Source of the DNA: Pseudomonadota bacterium
GTDB taxonomy: Bacteria > Pseudomonadota > Alphaproteobacteria > Rhizobiales > Hyphomicrobiaceae
Assembly: GCA_003242645.1 (NCBI GenBank)
Contig: QGVC01000019.1
Coordinates: 1 to 19,701 of the forward strand
Direction: 5' to 3'
Length of the DNA: 19,701 bases
The notes below the pieces were generated by a model, which saw only the letters and a program-made list of their open reading frames with translations, was not told the origin of the DNA and searched no databases. Positions 1 through 7,121 of the stretch are shown piece after piece; position 1 is the first letter of the stretch, and each line of letters starts with the position of its first letter. The position numbers were made by a program, and so were the translations under genes.

Positions 1-10
1 GAGTCAATCC

Positions 11-330
11 ATGCGACCAGCCTATCTCGTAGCCGGCCAAAGAACGCCGATCGGACGTTACGGTGGTAGCCTGTCCAGCATACGGCCTGACGATCTCGCG
101 GCTCACGTCAGGCGCTGGCCGTAGTCCGCCAGCTCGGCATTCTGGATGATGCAGAGCACCTCAATCCGAACGGCGGCGCCATCGCGCTCGGCCACCCGTT
201 TGGCATGTCGGGAGCTCGCCTGGTGCTCACGGCGGCGCTGGAGCTCAAGGAGCGTAAGGCACGGCGAGCGCTGTGCACCATGTGCATCGGCGTTGGCCAG
301 GGAACTAGCCTCGCGATGGCTGCCCATTGA
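11..330 (+). pseudogene. Thiolase (acetyl-CoA acetyltransferase / PcaF-like) remnant with a large internal deletion
   Basis: Two pieces of one thiolase are visible. An ATG at 11 opens a reading frame with the typical N-terminus (MRPAYLVAGQRTPIGRYGG, then [13 protein letters not shown]) that stops at 122-124. From about 109, in another frame, the typical C-terminus follows ([19 protein letters not shown], then [12 protein letters not shown]) and ends at a TGA at 328-330. Family members have about 390-400 residues. Here about 34 N-terminal and 70 C-terminal residues remain, so roughly 290 codons are missing, including the nucleophilic cysteine region. The C-terminal His (GHP) and Cys (CIG) survive but cannot act alone. 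The RTPIGRYGG and [11 protein letters not shown] wording resembles beta-ketoadipyl-CoA or acetyl-CoA thiolases of aromatic and fatty-acid catabolism. The two halves are out of frame, so no fused product is expected. An assembly artefact cannot be excluded. Confidence 0.85.
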
Positions 331-416
331 GTGGCTCGGCACGCCCCTATTGGTGCGATTCGCGACGGTTCGTGGTTTAGTCTGAAGTGGGGGGCAGATC
401 GGATGATGGTGCGACC

Positions 417-632
417 ATGGCCTTTGAAGACATCCAGGCGGAGCTCGGCCTCCTGCTCACCCAGCTGGAAAACGAGAGGCGTCCCGATGACCGCCACGAA
501 ATCTATCTCGTGATCATGCGCAAGTTGAACGAGCTCAAGGCGTATGGCATGCCGCTGCCTCAGGATCTCGTTGACCTCGAGCGAAGCCTCGAGCGCGAAT
601 TCGAGGCCGAACAGCGCGGCAGCGCCACCTAA
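417..632 (+). CDS. Small conserved hypothetical protein (71 aa)
   Basis: This 71-residue soluble protein is rich in charged residues and mostly helical in character (for example DIQAELGLLLTQLENE and LERSLEREFEAEQRG). It has no signal peptide, membrane segment or cysteines. I recognise the general form (helix, RHE, then a LNELKAYGMPLPQDLV stretch) as a small protein seen in Hyphomicrobiales genomes, with no function known to me. I chose the ATG at 417 because MAFEDIQ is a natural N-terminus. A GTG at 387 in the same frame would add ten residues that look like non-coding sequence. Neither start has a strong Shine-Dalgarno site. The gene sits between the thiolase remnant and the VOC gene, with 59 bp to the latter, so co-transcription with the VOC gene is possible. 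Confidence 0.7.
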   Translation: MAFEDIQAELGLLLTQLENERRPDDRHEIYLVIMRKLNELKAYGMPLPQDLVDLERSLEREFEAEQRGSAT

Positions 633-691
633 CGTTAAGCAATTTGCCGTTATCGGCTGGGAGCTGCGGATCAAAGCTGCGGAGCAAAAGG

Positions 692-1243
692 ATGACCCGC
701 GTGCAAACTCAGGGCGTGCATCACATCACGCTTGTCGGAGCTGATCGCCAGACCTCCATTGACTTTTGGGAGGGCGTGCTCGGCATGCCGCTCGTTTTCG
801 AGCAGCCGAACCTCGACGCGCCGGACCAGAACCACCTCTACTTCGACCCCGGCGACGGGCGGCTGATAACGGTTTTCACCAACGAATCCTGGAAGCCGGA
901 TCGCACGCCGAACCCAACCAACGTCGGCAACGTCCACCACATTGCATTCACGGTCTCCCGCGCGACCTATACGCAGGCAGCGGCACGGCTGCGCGAGCGC
1001 GGGTTCGCCAACTCCGGCGAGGTGGATCGCGGGTTCATGTACTCGCTCTATTTCCGCGATCCCCTGGGCCAGTTGCTCGAACTCGCTTGCTACAAGTTCG
1101 AGCCGCCGACGGGCTACACGCATGTGGACGTGCTGCGTGAGGCCCACAAAATCCGCGTTGCCCGCGGGGCCTACAACATCACCGATGAGCACCTCGCGGA
1201 CGCGATCGAGGCGCTCTCGCGGCGGCGCAGTGAGAGTAGTTGA
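692..1243 (+). CDS. VOC-superfamily protein (glyoxalase / ring-cleaving dioxygenase-like)
   Basis: This 183-residue protein has two beta-alpha-beta-beta-beta modules of the vicinal oxygen chelate fold. Module 1 starts with GVHHITLVGAD (about residues 8-18) and module 2 with NVHHIAFTV (80-88), ending in GQLLELACYKFEP (126-138). Candidate metal ligands are H11, H83 and E130. The end of module 1 (GRLITVFTNESW) has no Glu at the usual glyoxalase I ligand site, so a 2-His-1-Glu set as in LinE/PcpA/MhqO-type hydroquinone dioxygenases is more likely than a glyoxalase I site. The start at 692 is supported by a GGAG at 681-684; an upstream in-frame ATG at 644 lacks such support. The last 40 residues form a helical tail. 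Its 3' end faces the aldolase gene with 17 bp between them. The substrate is unknown, but an oxygen-dependent ring or C-C cleavage would fit the catabolic neighbours. Confidence 0.85.
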   Translation: MTRVQTQGVHHITLVGADRQTSIDFWEGVLGMPLVFEQPNLDAPDQNHLYFDPGDGRLITVFTNESWKPDRTPNPTNVGNVHHIAFTVSRATYTQAAARLRERGFANSGEVDRGFMYSLYFRDPLGQLLELACYKFEPPTGYTHVDVLREAHKIRVARGAYNITDEHLADAIEALSRRRSESS

Positions 1244-1260
1244 GCCTTTAACGTGCTCAG

Positions 1261-2043
1261 CTACCCGAGCTCTCGCAAGAACTTCGTGCGAACGGATCCA
1301 GCGCTCATGAGCAAACTCAAGTCGCTGCCGCAGAGGATCATCTGAGCGCCAATTTCAATGTAGCGACGCAGACCCTCCTCCGAGTAGACGCCTCCCATGC
1401 CGGCCCATTTGCCGTGTTTCCGGCACGCCGCCACCATTGTTTGGTAGGCTTCAGCGACGCGTTCGTGCATTAGAGCGCCGGCGATGCCCATTTCACAGGT
1501 CAGGTCGTTGGTGCCGATCAGGAGGACATCGATACCCGGCACAGCGGCAATGGCGTCCGCGTTGGCGATCGCCTCAGGCGTTTCGAGCATCGCCACGATG
1601 AGCATGTTGCTGTTCACCGCCGCGATCGCGTCGGCAATTGGAACGCTCTGAAAACCGACTTGCGGCATGGCCCCCGCAATCGAGCGATGCCCGACCGGCG
1701 GATACTTCAATTGGCTGACGATCTCCCGTGCTTCATCGGCCGTGTCGACATGCGGCATGACGATGCCAAATGCACCGCCATCGAGCGCCCGTGTTGCAAG
1801 ATCATAGCGGCCCTTTGGGACGCGAACGATGGGTGAAATCCCGGCCGCCAGCGCCGCGACCGAAATCTGCACAGCTGTGTCGAGCCCCATCGATCCGTGC
1901 TCGAGATCTATGAACAGCCAGTCGAACCCGGCCGCTTTCATTGCCGGCGCAATGTCGACGGTTCGCGCCTGGCGCAGCCCAATCCCAAGTGCAAGCTCGC
2001 CATTCTGCAGGCGTTCACGCGCTGGATTCTTGAAGATCTGCAT
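1261..2043 (-). CDS. HpcH/HpaI-family class II aldolase
   Basis: This 260-residue protein spans the whole HpcH/HpaI (citrate lyase-like) TIM barrel. Members cleave or form C-C bonds between pyruvate (or a 2-oxoacid) and an aldehyde, for example 4-hydroxy-2-oxoheptanedioate aldolase of homoprotocatechuate catabolism. The expected residues are present: H49 in FIDLEHG, R74 in IVRVPKG, and the metal ligands E154 (AMLETPEA) and D180 (LIGTNDL). Length matches the family (about 250-270). The ATG at 2043 begins MQIFKNPARERL, a normal N-terminus, and is preceded by a purine-rich GAGGGAAAGG. The longer frame starting at 2100 adds an atypical extension. It is the last of four minus-strand genes, 82 bp after the lipoprotein gene. 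The exact aldehyde cannot be told from sequence. Confidence 0.9.
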   Translation of the reverse strand: MQIFKNPARERLQNGELALGIGLRQARTVDIAPAMKAAGFDWLFIDLEHGSMGLDTAVQISVAALAAGISPIVRVPKGRYDLATRALDGGAFGIVMPHVDTADEAREIVSQLKYPPVGHRSIAGAMPQVGFQSVPIADAIAAVNSNMLIVAMLETPEAIANADAIAAVPGIDVLLIGTNDLTCEMGIAGALMHERVAEAYQTMVAACRKHGKWAGMGGVYSEEGLRRYIEIGAQMILCGSDLSLLMSAGSVRTKFLRELG

Positions 2044-2125
2044 GCCTTTCCCTCGCTCTTCCTCCCCGAGCATGAGAAAGCAAGGACATCGATTGTGCAA
2101 TAGCGCCTAGCAGAATGGGCCTTGA

Positions 2126-2611
2126 TCAGTTCTCGCTGGACTTGTTCAGCTCGTCGACGGCTCTCAATGTTTCGCGGACGGACGTTTGCAGCTTCGAGAG
2201 CTTGGTTCGAACGCGATATTCCGCATCGCGGTAGCAGTCGCGCTCGCGTTCGCGGCGGCTGAGCGATTCCGTAAGTTGCTCTATTGACGGCGCGCTTTCA
2301 GTTGAGTTGGCGCCATTGCCATTCGCGTCCGGAGCTGACGCGGCAACTTTCGCCGACTCCCCGTTTGAGGTGCATTTCGGAGCCGGCTCGCGGGCAAGCA
2401 GCTTCGCGGGTGGCCTTGGTATGGAAATCGCTTTCTTTGGCACCGCAACACTCTTCTGCGGCGGAGGAGCTGCCGAAACCGCACAGCCGGTTATGCCGAA
2501 ACAAAGCGCGACGCATCCGGCGAGCCGCGAGAAAATCTGATGAAGTTTCCTATAGCCGGGGAAACGATAAGCAAAACGACGAGGACGGGCCTCGAAAAGA
2601 AGATGACGCAT
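2126..2611 (-). CDS. Predicted lipoprotein with proline/alanine-rich linker and coiled C-terminus
   Basis: This 161-residue protein starts with a basic n-region of about 30 residues, a hydrophobic stretch (AGCVALCFGI) and a lipobox ITGC at 40-43, so it should be acylated on C43 and anchored in the membrane facing the periplasm. Residues 44-75 are Pro/Ala/Lys-rich and probably disordered. Residues 110-155 are highly charged and helical (SLSRRERERDCYRDAEYRVR), with C80 and C126 possibly forming a disulfide. The C-terminal pattern resembles small rhizobial lipoproteins of unknown function. I chose the ATG at 2611 because it gives a coherent signal and has a GGGGGA upstream; the frame's first ATG at 2704 would overlap the preceding CoA-transferase gene. 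It lies 68 bp after that gene and 82 bp before the aldolase gene, on the same strand. I cannot assign a function. Confidence 0.7.
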   Translation of the reverse strand: MRHLLFEARPRRFAYRFPGYRKLHQIFSRLAGCVALCFGITGCAVSAAPPPQKSVAVPKKAISIPRPPAKLLAREPAPKCTSNGESAKVAASAPDANGNGANSTESAPSIEQLTESLSRRERERDCYRDAEYRVRTKLSKLQTSVRETLRAVDELNKSSEN

Positions 2612-2679
2612 GACACGGGTCCCCCATAGCAGCAAAGTGGCCGTATCATGCCCAGACTTGGTTATTATCAGGTTACCGA

Positions 2680-3435
2680 TTATCCGCTTTCGACAACACC
2701 CCAAGTCTTTGCAGCAAAGGCTGGATATGTTTCCGCCACTTGCCTCGCAACTTCGGTGCGGAGCAAGGTGAGCTCGTCAGACGAAAGTGGTTCCGTGGTC
2801 GGCACCGTCTCGAGGGCGATGTAGTCGAAGCCCGTCGCCTCCCTTACATCCGCGCTCGTCACGCCGGGATGGACGCTCTGCAGCCGGAATTGCCGCTTTT
2901 CCTTGTCGAACATGAAGACGCAAAGGCCGGTGACGAGCGCATATGGCCCGCCAGGCCGATACACGTTTTCGGGTGATGCTCCCGCAGCGCTGATAAAGTC
3001 GACTTTCGGCACCAGCGTGCGCGGAGAATGCTCCTCCCGGAAAAGAATCACGCGCGGAACCAAGTGATAGAGATAAGCTGAGCCGAACGAGCCCGGAAAA
3101 CGCACTTGGCTTCGCGGATAATCGCCCAAGCCTACAAGGTTGATGTTGCCCGAGCCGTCGATCTGACCGCCCGACAAGAAGAACGCGTCTATTCGGCCCT
3201 GGGCTGCGCAATCGAACAGCTCGCGGCCGCCATCCGTGAAGGCATTGTGCTTCCGGCTACCGAGAAGAGAGACGCGCAGCTTCCCGCCAGAAAGAGCGCG
3301 CGCCAGCAGCGCGGCGGAACCGGGAATGGGCGAGCTGGCACCCACCGCAACATGCCGCAGTCCCTGCAACATGCGGGTGATGGCGCCAATCATGATTTCC
3401 GCGCGGCTGACGCCGTCCAGCTCAATCGAGCTCAT
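2680..3435 (-). CDS. CoA-transferase family, subunit B (glutaconate CoA-transferase / IpdB-like)
   Basis: This 251-residue protein has the family I CoA-transferase beta fold. Family-typical stretches are VGASSPIPGSAALLA (about 31-45), FFLSGGQIDGSGNINLVGLG (85-104), VRFPGSFGSA (111-120) and the late HPGVTSADVREATGFD segment, which corresponds to the HPGV...V...TGF element of the glutaconate-CoA-transferase group. The beta-subunit SENG-type motif carrying the glutamate that forms the CoA thioester in true transferases is not visible; the equivalent region reads LLGSRKHNAFTDGG. That favours the IpdAB-like branch, whose Mycobacterium member opens a ring in steroid catabolism, over a classical 3-oxoacid CoA-transferase. 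The start codon overlaps the stop of subunit A (ATGA), indicating coupled translation and an A-B complex. The substrate is unknown. Confidence 0.85.
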   Translation of the reverse strand: MSSIELDGVSRAEIMIGAITRMLQGLRHVAVGASSPIPGSAALLARALSGGKLRVSLLGSRKHNAFTDGGRELFDCAAQGRIDAFFLSGGQIDGSGNINLVGLGDYPRSQVRFPGSFGSAYLYHLVPRVILFREEHSPRTLVPKVDFISAAGASPENVYRPGGPYALVTGLCVFMFDKEKRQFRLQSVHPGVTSADVREATGFDYIALETVPTTEPLSSDELTLLRTEVARQVAETYPAFAAKTWGVVESG

Positions 3436-4259
3436 GCCGGCACCTTCCCGTAAATTGTCCTGTCTGCCCAGCGTTGGAAGCCCTCTTCGGTTCTCGCCGC
3501 TCTCGCGTACTCCGCCAGCTCCGCCGTGTCAGGCCCATAGGCACCTGCCAGACCGATAGGGCGAGCACCACCGGGAACTACCGATAGCGCGGAGATATAG
3601 AGAGCGGGGATCGTACCGGCCGCCATCGCGTCGTCGGCTAGGAAATCCGTGTCCTCGATACGCTCGACCGTGACCAGTGTCGCCTGGGCCGCATGCGCCA
3701 TCAGCATCATTTCACGGCGAACCCCGATCCATACATTGCCGTGACGGTCGGCTGCGCGCGCATGGATCAGCGCCACGTCAGGGCGGATAGCAGGCAGGAT
3801 CACAATGGGATCGTCACCCTCGGCGAACGGATTGTTGATCACTTTCCAGTCCGAACGATACCGCAGGAGATCCGAACCCAGGATGCCCCGGAGCGGGATG
3901 AAGGGGATTCCTTTCTCCGCCGCCTGCAGCCCCGCATGAATCGCAGGGCAGGTCGAATCCTTCATTCGTATCCGGCCCTCACGAATAGCGGCCGAAAAAC
4001 GCGGCGGGGTTCCGAGCTCGCCGAGCGTCATGGCGGCCGCTTCAACGCTGGACACGCATCCTGCGCCGATCAGCCAATCGGCCATGAAGCCGCCCGTCGG
4101 AACAGCGATCAGATGCAGATTGCGACAGCCACGGCGAATGAGCGCTCTTACCGCCTCGGCAGCGCACCCCGAATACTCCGCCGGGATCGCCAAACTGGCG
4201 CCGTCTGGAATGCGCGAGACGAGCTCTTCCAGCTCCACGACGAGATTACCGACCTGCAT
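3432..4259 (-). CDS. CoA-transferase family, subunit A (glutaconate CoA-transferase / IpdA-like)
   Basis: This 275-residue protein is the alpha partner of the downstream B gene. Recognisable parts are an N-terminal region LVSRIPDGASLAIPAEYSG, the central PFIPLRGILGSDLL (about 119-132), and PDVALIHARAADRHGNVWI (160-178), the common (P)DVAIIHA.(A)D..GN element of CoA-transferase alpha subunits. The glycine-rich GGFG..G.P entry loop of classical transferases is replaced by LAIPAEYSG, as in divergent members. GELGTP at 80-85 carries a Glu (E81) that may correspond to the Glu reported as functional in IpdA, but I cannot align it with certainty. The start at 4259 is preceded by AGGGAG with suitable spacing; the longer frame from 4319 has no such support. 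It is the first gene of the minus-strand group and diverges from the lactonase-like gene at 4509. Confidence 0.87.
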   Translation of the reverse strand: MQVGNLVVELEELVSRIPDGASLAIPAEYSGCAAEAVRALIRRGCRNLHLIAVPTGGFMADWLIGAGCVSSVEAAAMTLGELGTPPRFSAAIREGRIRMKDSTCPAIHAGLQAAEKGIPFIPLRGILGSDLLRYRSDWKVINNPFAEGDDPIVILPAIRPDVALIHARAADRHGNVWIGVRREMMLMAHAAQATLVTVERIEDTDFLADDAMAAGTIPALYISALSVVPGGARPIGLAGAYGPDTAELAEYARAARTEEGFQRWADRTIYGKVPA

Positions 4260-4508
4260 CGAAACGGCTCCCTGAATTGTCCAAAGGCCTACTTTGTCGA
4301 GGGCCAAGCGCCTGCACAAGCCGCGGTTGATGTGCTGTAATGCAATCTACCTCGCATCGGCGGCATGTCTTGCCGGGGCGCGGCACGTAGCATGTGCTGA
4401 CGGAACTCGGCCGGTGTGCGGGGACGCTCGAGAACCGAGTGGAAGCCGGGAGGGCTCGTCAGCAGCCTGATCGCAACAAACAAATCATATTTCGGAGGAA
4501 ACCGGGCC
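4260..4508. other. Divergent intergenic region between the CoA-transferase and SMP-30 genes
   Basis: This 249-bp gap must hold the promoters of two divergent genes. I found no convincing pair of -35/-10 boxes with correct spacing in either direction. An A/T-rich stretch near 4475-4490 precedes the GGAGG ribosome-binding site of the plus-strand gene. Short inverted repeats (for example GGCA-N5-TGCC near 4363) are too small to call. Open frames through it do not look like protein. Confidence 0.4.
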
Positions 4509-5654
4509 ATGTCTCGTGTCCAGCTTCACAAGTTCATCGATCTTGCCAAACCGATTCGCACGCGGGAAGAGCGCCACCTCGAATTAAGCCGTCGCGGCTT
4601 TCTCACTGCAGCGGCCGGCTTGGCGGCGCTGACCTCCATGTCGAAGGAAGCGTTCGCTCGGAACTTTGGCCCAGATGCACCGCCGATTCGATATCCAGAT
4701 CCGGACGTCGTGGTTCTCGACAAGCGCTTCAAGGCCAAGCTCGGCAACACGCCTATCATGCGGCTCTACACCGGCACGCTGTGGGCCGAGGGGCCAGCGT
4801 GGAGCGGCGTCGGACGCTATCTTGTCTGGAGCGATATTCCCAACGACGAGAACCTGCGCTGGCTCGAGGAGGATGGCCATGTGAGCCGCCGTTTCCGCTA
4901 TCCCGCGGGCAACAGCAACGGCAATACGTTCGATTTCGAAGGCCGGCAGATCGCCTGCCAGCACGGTACACGTAAGGTCGTTCGTTACGAGCACAACGGC
5001 AAGGTAACGGTGCTGGCGGACAAATATGACGGCAAGGAGCTCAACGCACCCAACGACGCCGTCGTGCATCCTGATGATGGCTCCATCTGGTTCACCGATC
5101 CCGGCTATGGCTCGCTGATGGAGTACGAGGGCAACCGACTGCCTGAAAGCGCCAGCAGTGTGAGCCCGATCCAGAAGGAGGCCATTTACCGAATCGACGC
5201 CCAGACGGGCGAGATCACGAAAGTGGCGGACGAGCCCTTCAAGCCGAACGGGCTGTGCTTTTCACCCGATTACAAGAAGCTCTACGTCGCCGACACTGGG
5301 ATCACGCATTATCCAGAGGCGAAGAGCCAGATCTGGGTGTACGACGTCGATGGCACAAAGCTGAAGAACCCAAGGACGTTCGCCAGCATGGAGTGGGACG
5401 GCAAGACCGGATTCGCCGACGGCATTCGCTGCGATGAGGACGGCAATATCTGGTCGAGCGCCGGCTGGGTCGGCGACGGCTACGATGGCGTCCACATCTT
5501 CGCGCCTGATGGCACGCGGATCGGCCAAATTCGGGTTCCCGAAAGTTGCCCGAACGTTTGCTTCGGCGGCAGCAAGCGCAATCGTCTTTTCATGACGGCG
5601 AGCCAGTCGCTCTACGCTGTCTACGTCGAGACGCGCGGCGCGCACATCACCTGA
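4509..5654 (+). CDS. Tat-exported SMP-30/gluconolactonase/LRE-like protein
   Basis: This 381-residue protein has a twin-arginine signal: SRRGFL at 27-32 followed by a hydrophobic stretch (TAAAGLAALT) and a likely cleavage after AFA (about residue 50), so the folded protein goes to the periplasm. The rest is a six-bladed propeller of the SMP-30/gluconolaconase/LRE-like type. Metal-site-like residues are E94 (AEGPAW), N182 (APNDAV), N247 (KPNGLC) and D304 (GFADGIRCDEDGN). Such enzymes hydrolyse sugar or other lactones using Ca2+ or Zn2+, or act as related esterases. The ATG at 4509 has an ideal GGAGGAAA upstream; the longer frame from 4416 lacks one and would bury the Tat motif. It is divergent from the CoA-transferase genes and followed directly by a strong terminator, so it is probably monocistronic. 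Confidence 0.88.
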   Translation: MSRVQLHKFIDLAKPIRTREERHLELSRRGFLTAAAGLAALTSMSKEAFARNFGPDAPPIRYPDPDVVVLDKRFKAKLGNTPIMRLYTGTLWAEGPAWSGVGRYLVWSDIPNDENLRWLEEDGHVSRRFRYPAGNSNGNTFDFEGRQIACQHGTRKVVRYEHNGKVTVLADKYDGKELNAPNDAVVHPDDGSIWFTDPGYGSLMEYEGNRLPESASSVSPIQKEAIYRIDAQTGEITKVADEPFKPNGLCFSPDYKKLYVADTGITHYPEAKSQIWVYDVDGTKLKNPRTFASMEWDGKTGFADGIRCDEDGNIWSSAGWVGDGYDGVHIFAPDGTRIGQIRVPESCPNVCFGGSKRNRLFMTASQSLYAVYVETRGAHIT

Positions 5655-5677
5655 TTGAGCCGAAGCGTTTGACCTTG

Positions 5678-5706
5678 GCCCTCCCTGCTGGCAGGGAGGG
5701 CTTTTT
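5678..5706 (+). terminator. Intrinsic terminator after the SMP-30 gene
   Basis: A perfect GC-rich inverted repeat (GCCCTCCCTGC at 5678-5688 and GCAGGGAGGGC at 5691-5701; effectively a 10-bp stem with a 4-nt loop) is followed at once by TTTTT. It lies 23 bp after the stop codon of the upstream gene and separates it from leuB. Confidence 0.92.
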
Positions 5707-5792
5707 GTTGCTCAAGAAATGCACGGCTTGCGCCTGTCGCTGCAGCGAGCTAGCAATCGCGCGGAAACCTCCCAGGAGACGGATACGCGCGA

Positions 5793-6902
5793 ATGTCCAC
5801 GTACAATCTGCTGCTGCTGCCCGGCGATGGAATTGGCGTCGAGGTGATGGCCGAGGTCGAGCGTTTGCTCGCCTTCTTCAACAAGAAGAGCAAAGCCAAG
5901 TTCGAGGTAACAACCGACCTCGTCGGCGGCGCAGCCATCGACAAGTACGGCGTCCCGCTGACGGACGAGGCGCTGGCAAAGGCCAAGCAAGCTGATGCCG
6001 TTCTGTTCGGCGCGGTTGGCGGCCCGAAGTGGGACAACGTTCCTTACGACATCCGTCCCGAAGCCGGCCTTCTTCGCTTGAGGCGAGAGCTCGACCTCTT
6101 TGCCAACCTGCGGCCGGCCATCTGCTATCCGGCGTTGGCCGAGGCATCGACGCTAAAGCGCGAGTACGTGGAAGGCCTGGATATCCTTATCCTGCGCGAG
6201 CTGACCGGCGGCACCTACTTCGGCGAGCCGAAAGAGATCGTCACGTTGGAGAACGGCGAGAAGCGCGCCGTCGACACCACCGTTTATACGACGCACGAGA
6301 TCGAGCGCATCGCGCTCGTCGCCTTCGACCTCGCCCGCAAGCGCAAGGGCAAGGTGCACTCCGCCGAGAAGCGGAACGTGATGAAGACGGGCGTCCTTTG
6401 GCACCAGGTGGTTACCGAGACGCACAAGAAGTACGGGCAAGGGGTCGAGCTGCACCACATCCTTGCGGACAACTGCGCCATGCAGCTCGTGCGCAATCCC
6501 AAGCAGTTCGACGTGATCGTCTGCGATAACCTGTTCGGCGACATCCTCTCCGACGAAGCTGCAATGCTCACGGGCTCGCTGGGAATGTTACCCTCTGCTT
6601 CGCTTGGTGCGCCGGACGAGAATGGCCGTCGCAAGGCCCTCTATGAGCCGGTTCATGGCTCCGCGCCTGACATTGCCGGCCAGAACAAGGCCAATCCAAT
6701 CGCCAGCATCGCCAGCTTCGGCATGGCCCTGCGCTACTCGTTCGACATGGGCCGGGAGGCGGACCTGCTCGATCAGGCGATCTCCAACACGCTGTCGCGC
6801 GGCCTGCGCACGGGCGACATCATGCAACCGAATATGCGGCTGGTGGGCACCTCTGAGATGGGCAGCGCCATCCTCGAAGAGCTGGAGCGGCTTGCGGCTT
6901 AG
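5793..6902 (+). CDS. leuB: 3-isopropylmalate dehydrogenase
   Basis: LeuB oxidises and decarboxylates (2R,3S)-3-isopropylmalate to 4-methyl-2-oxopentanoate with NAD+ in cytosolic leucine synthesis. The 369 residues match the usual length. Diagnostic elements in order are [12 protein letters not shown] (7-18), [11 protein letters not shown] (71-81), the substrate-binding arginines in LLRLRREL (93-100), NLRP (105-108) and [13 protein letters not shown] (134-146, with catalytic Y142), K193 in AEKRN, D226 in ADNCAM, D250 and D254 in FGDILSDEA, and the NAD-binding [14 protein letters not shown] (283-296). The long [13 protein letters not shown] segment and GGTYFGEP fit authentic LeuB better than tartrate or isocitrate dehydrogenase. 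An AGGAG lies 14 nt and a GGAT 8 nt before the ATG. No other leucine gene is nearby, and the gene follows a terminator, so it has its own promoter. Confidence 0.96.
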   Translation: MSTYNLLLLPGDGIGVEVMAEVERLLAFFNKKSKAKFEVTTDLVGGAAIDKYGVPLTDEALAKAKQADAVLFGAVGGPKWDNVPYDIRPEAGLLRLRRELDLFANLRPAICYPALAEASTLKREYVEGLDILILRELTGGTYFGEPKEIVTLENGEKRAVDTTVYTTHEIERIALVAFDLARKRKGKVHSAEKRNVMKTGVLWHQVVTETHKKYGQGVELHHILADNCAMQLVRNPKQFDVIVCDNLFGDILSDEAAMLTGSLGMLPSASLGAPDENGRRKALYEPVHGSAPDIAGQNKANPIASIASFGMALRYSFDMGREADLLDQAISNTLSRGLRTGDIMQPNMRLVGTSEMGSAILEELERLAA

Positions 6903-7121
6903 CGCCGCGAACACTAGTTGCGCGTGCGATGCAGCTGATGCTTCGCCGTCTGCGTCCGCGCGCACCAAAACGCGACGGTCAGTCGCTGAAACCCGCCGCG
7001 CGATTGACCCGAGCCAGCTCTCAACTCTAGGATTTGTTGTACGGCCTATTATGCAGGCGCACTTAAACGCCTCGGCACTGCTTGCCAAGGCGCCAACTCT
7101 TTTCACAACCCTGGGGGACCA
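6903..7121. other. Intergenic region upstream of the matrixin gene
   Basis: This 219-bp stretch contains no recognisable gene. TATTAT at 7048-7053 could be a -10 box, but nothing like a -35 lies 16-18 nt before it. I see no terminator after leuB. Confidence 0.4.

Noticed and set aside
1241..1259. TGAGC-N9-GCTCA hairpin between the convergent VOC and aldolase genes
   Set aside because: A 5-bp stem with a 9-nt loop and no T-tract is too weak to call a terminator.
3693..4340. 215-codon open frame on the plus strand
   Set aside because: It is antisense to CoA-transferase subunit A and has no recognisable features.
4289..4510. 73-codon minus-strand frame in the divergent promoter region
   Set aside because: It has no ribosome-binding site or protein-like pattern, and overlaps the expected control region.
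5737..5748. Perfect 12-bp palindrome TCGCTGCAGCGA upstream of leuB
   Set aside because: It could be an operator, but short GC-rich palindromes are expected by chance in this DNA and there is no second copy or promoter match.
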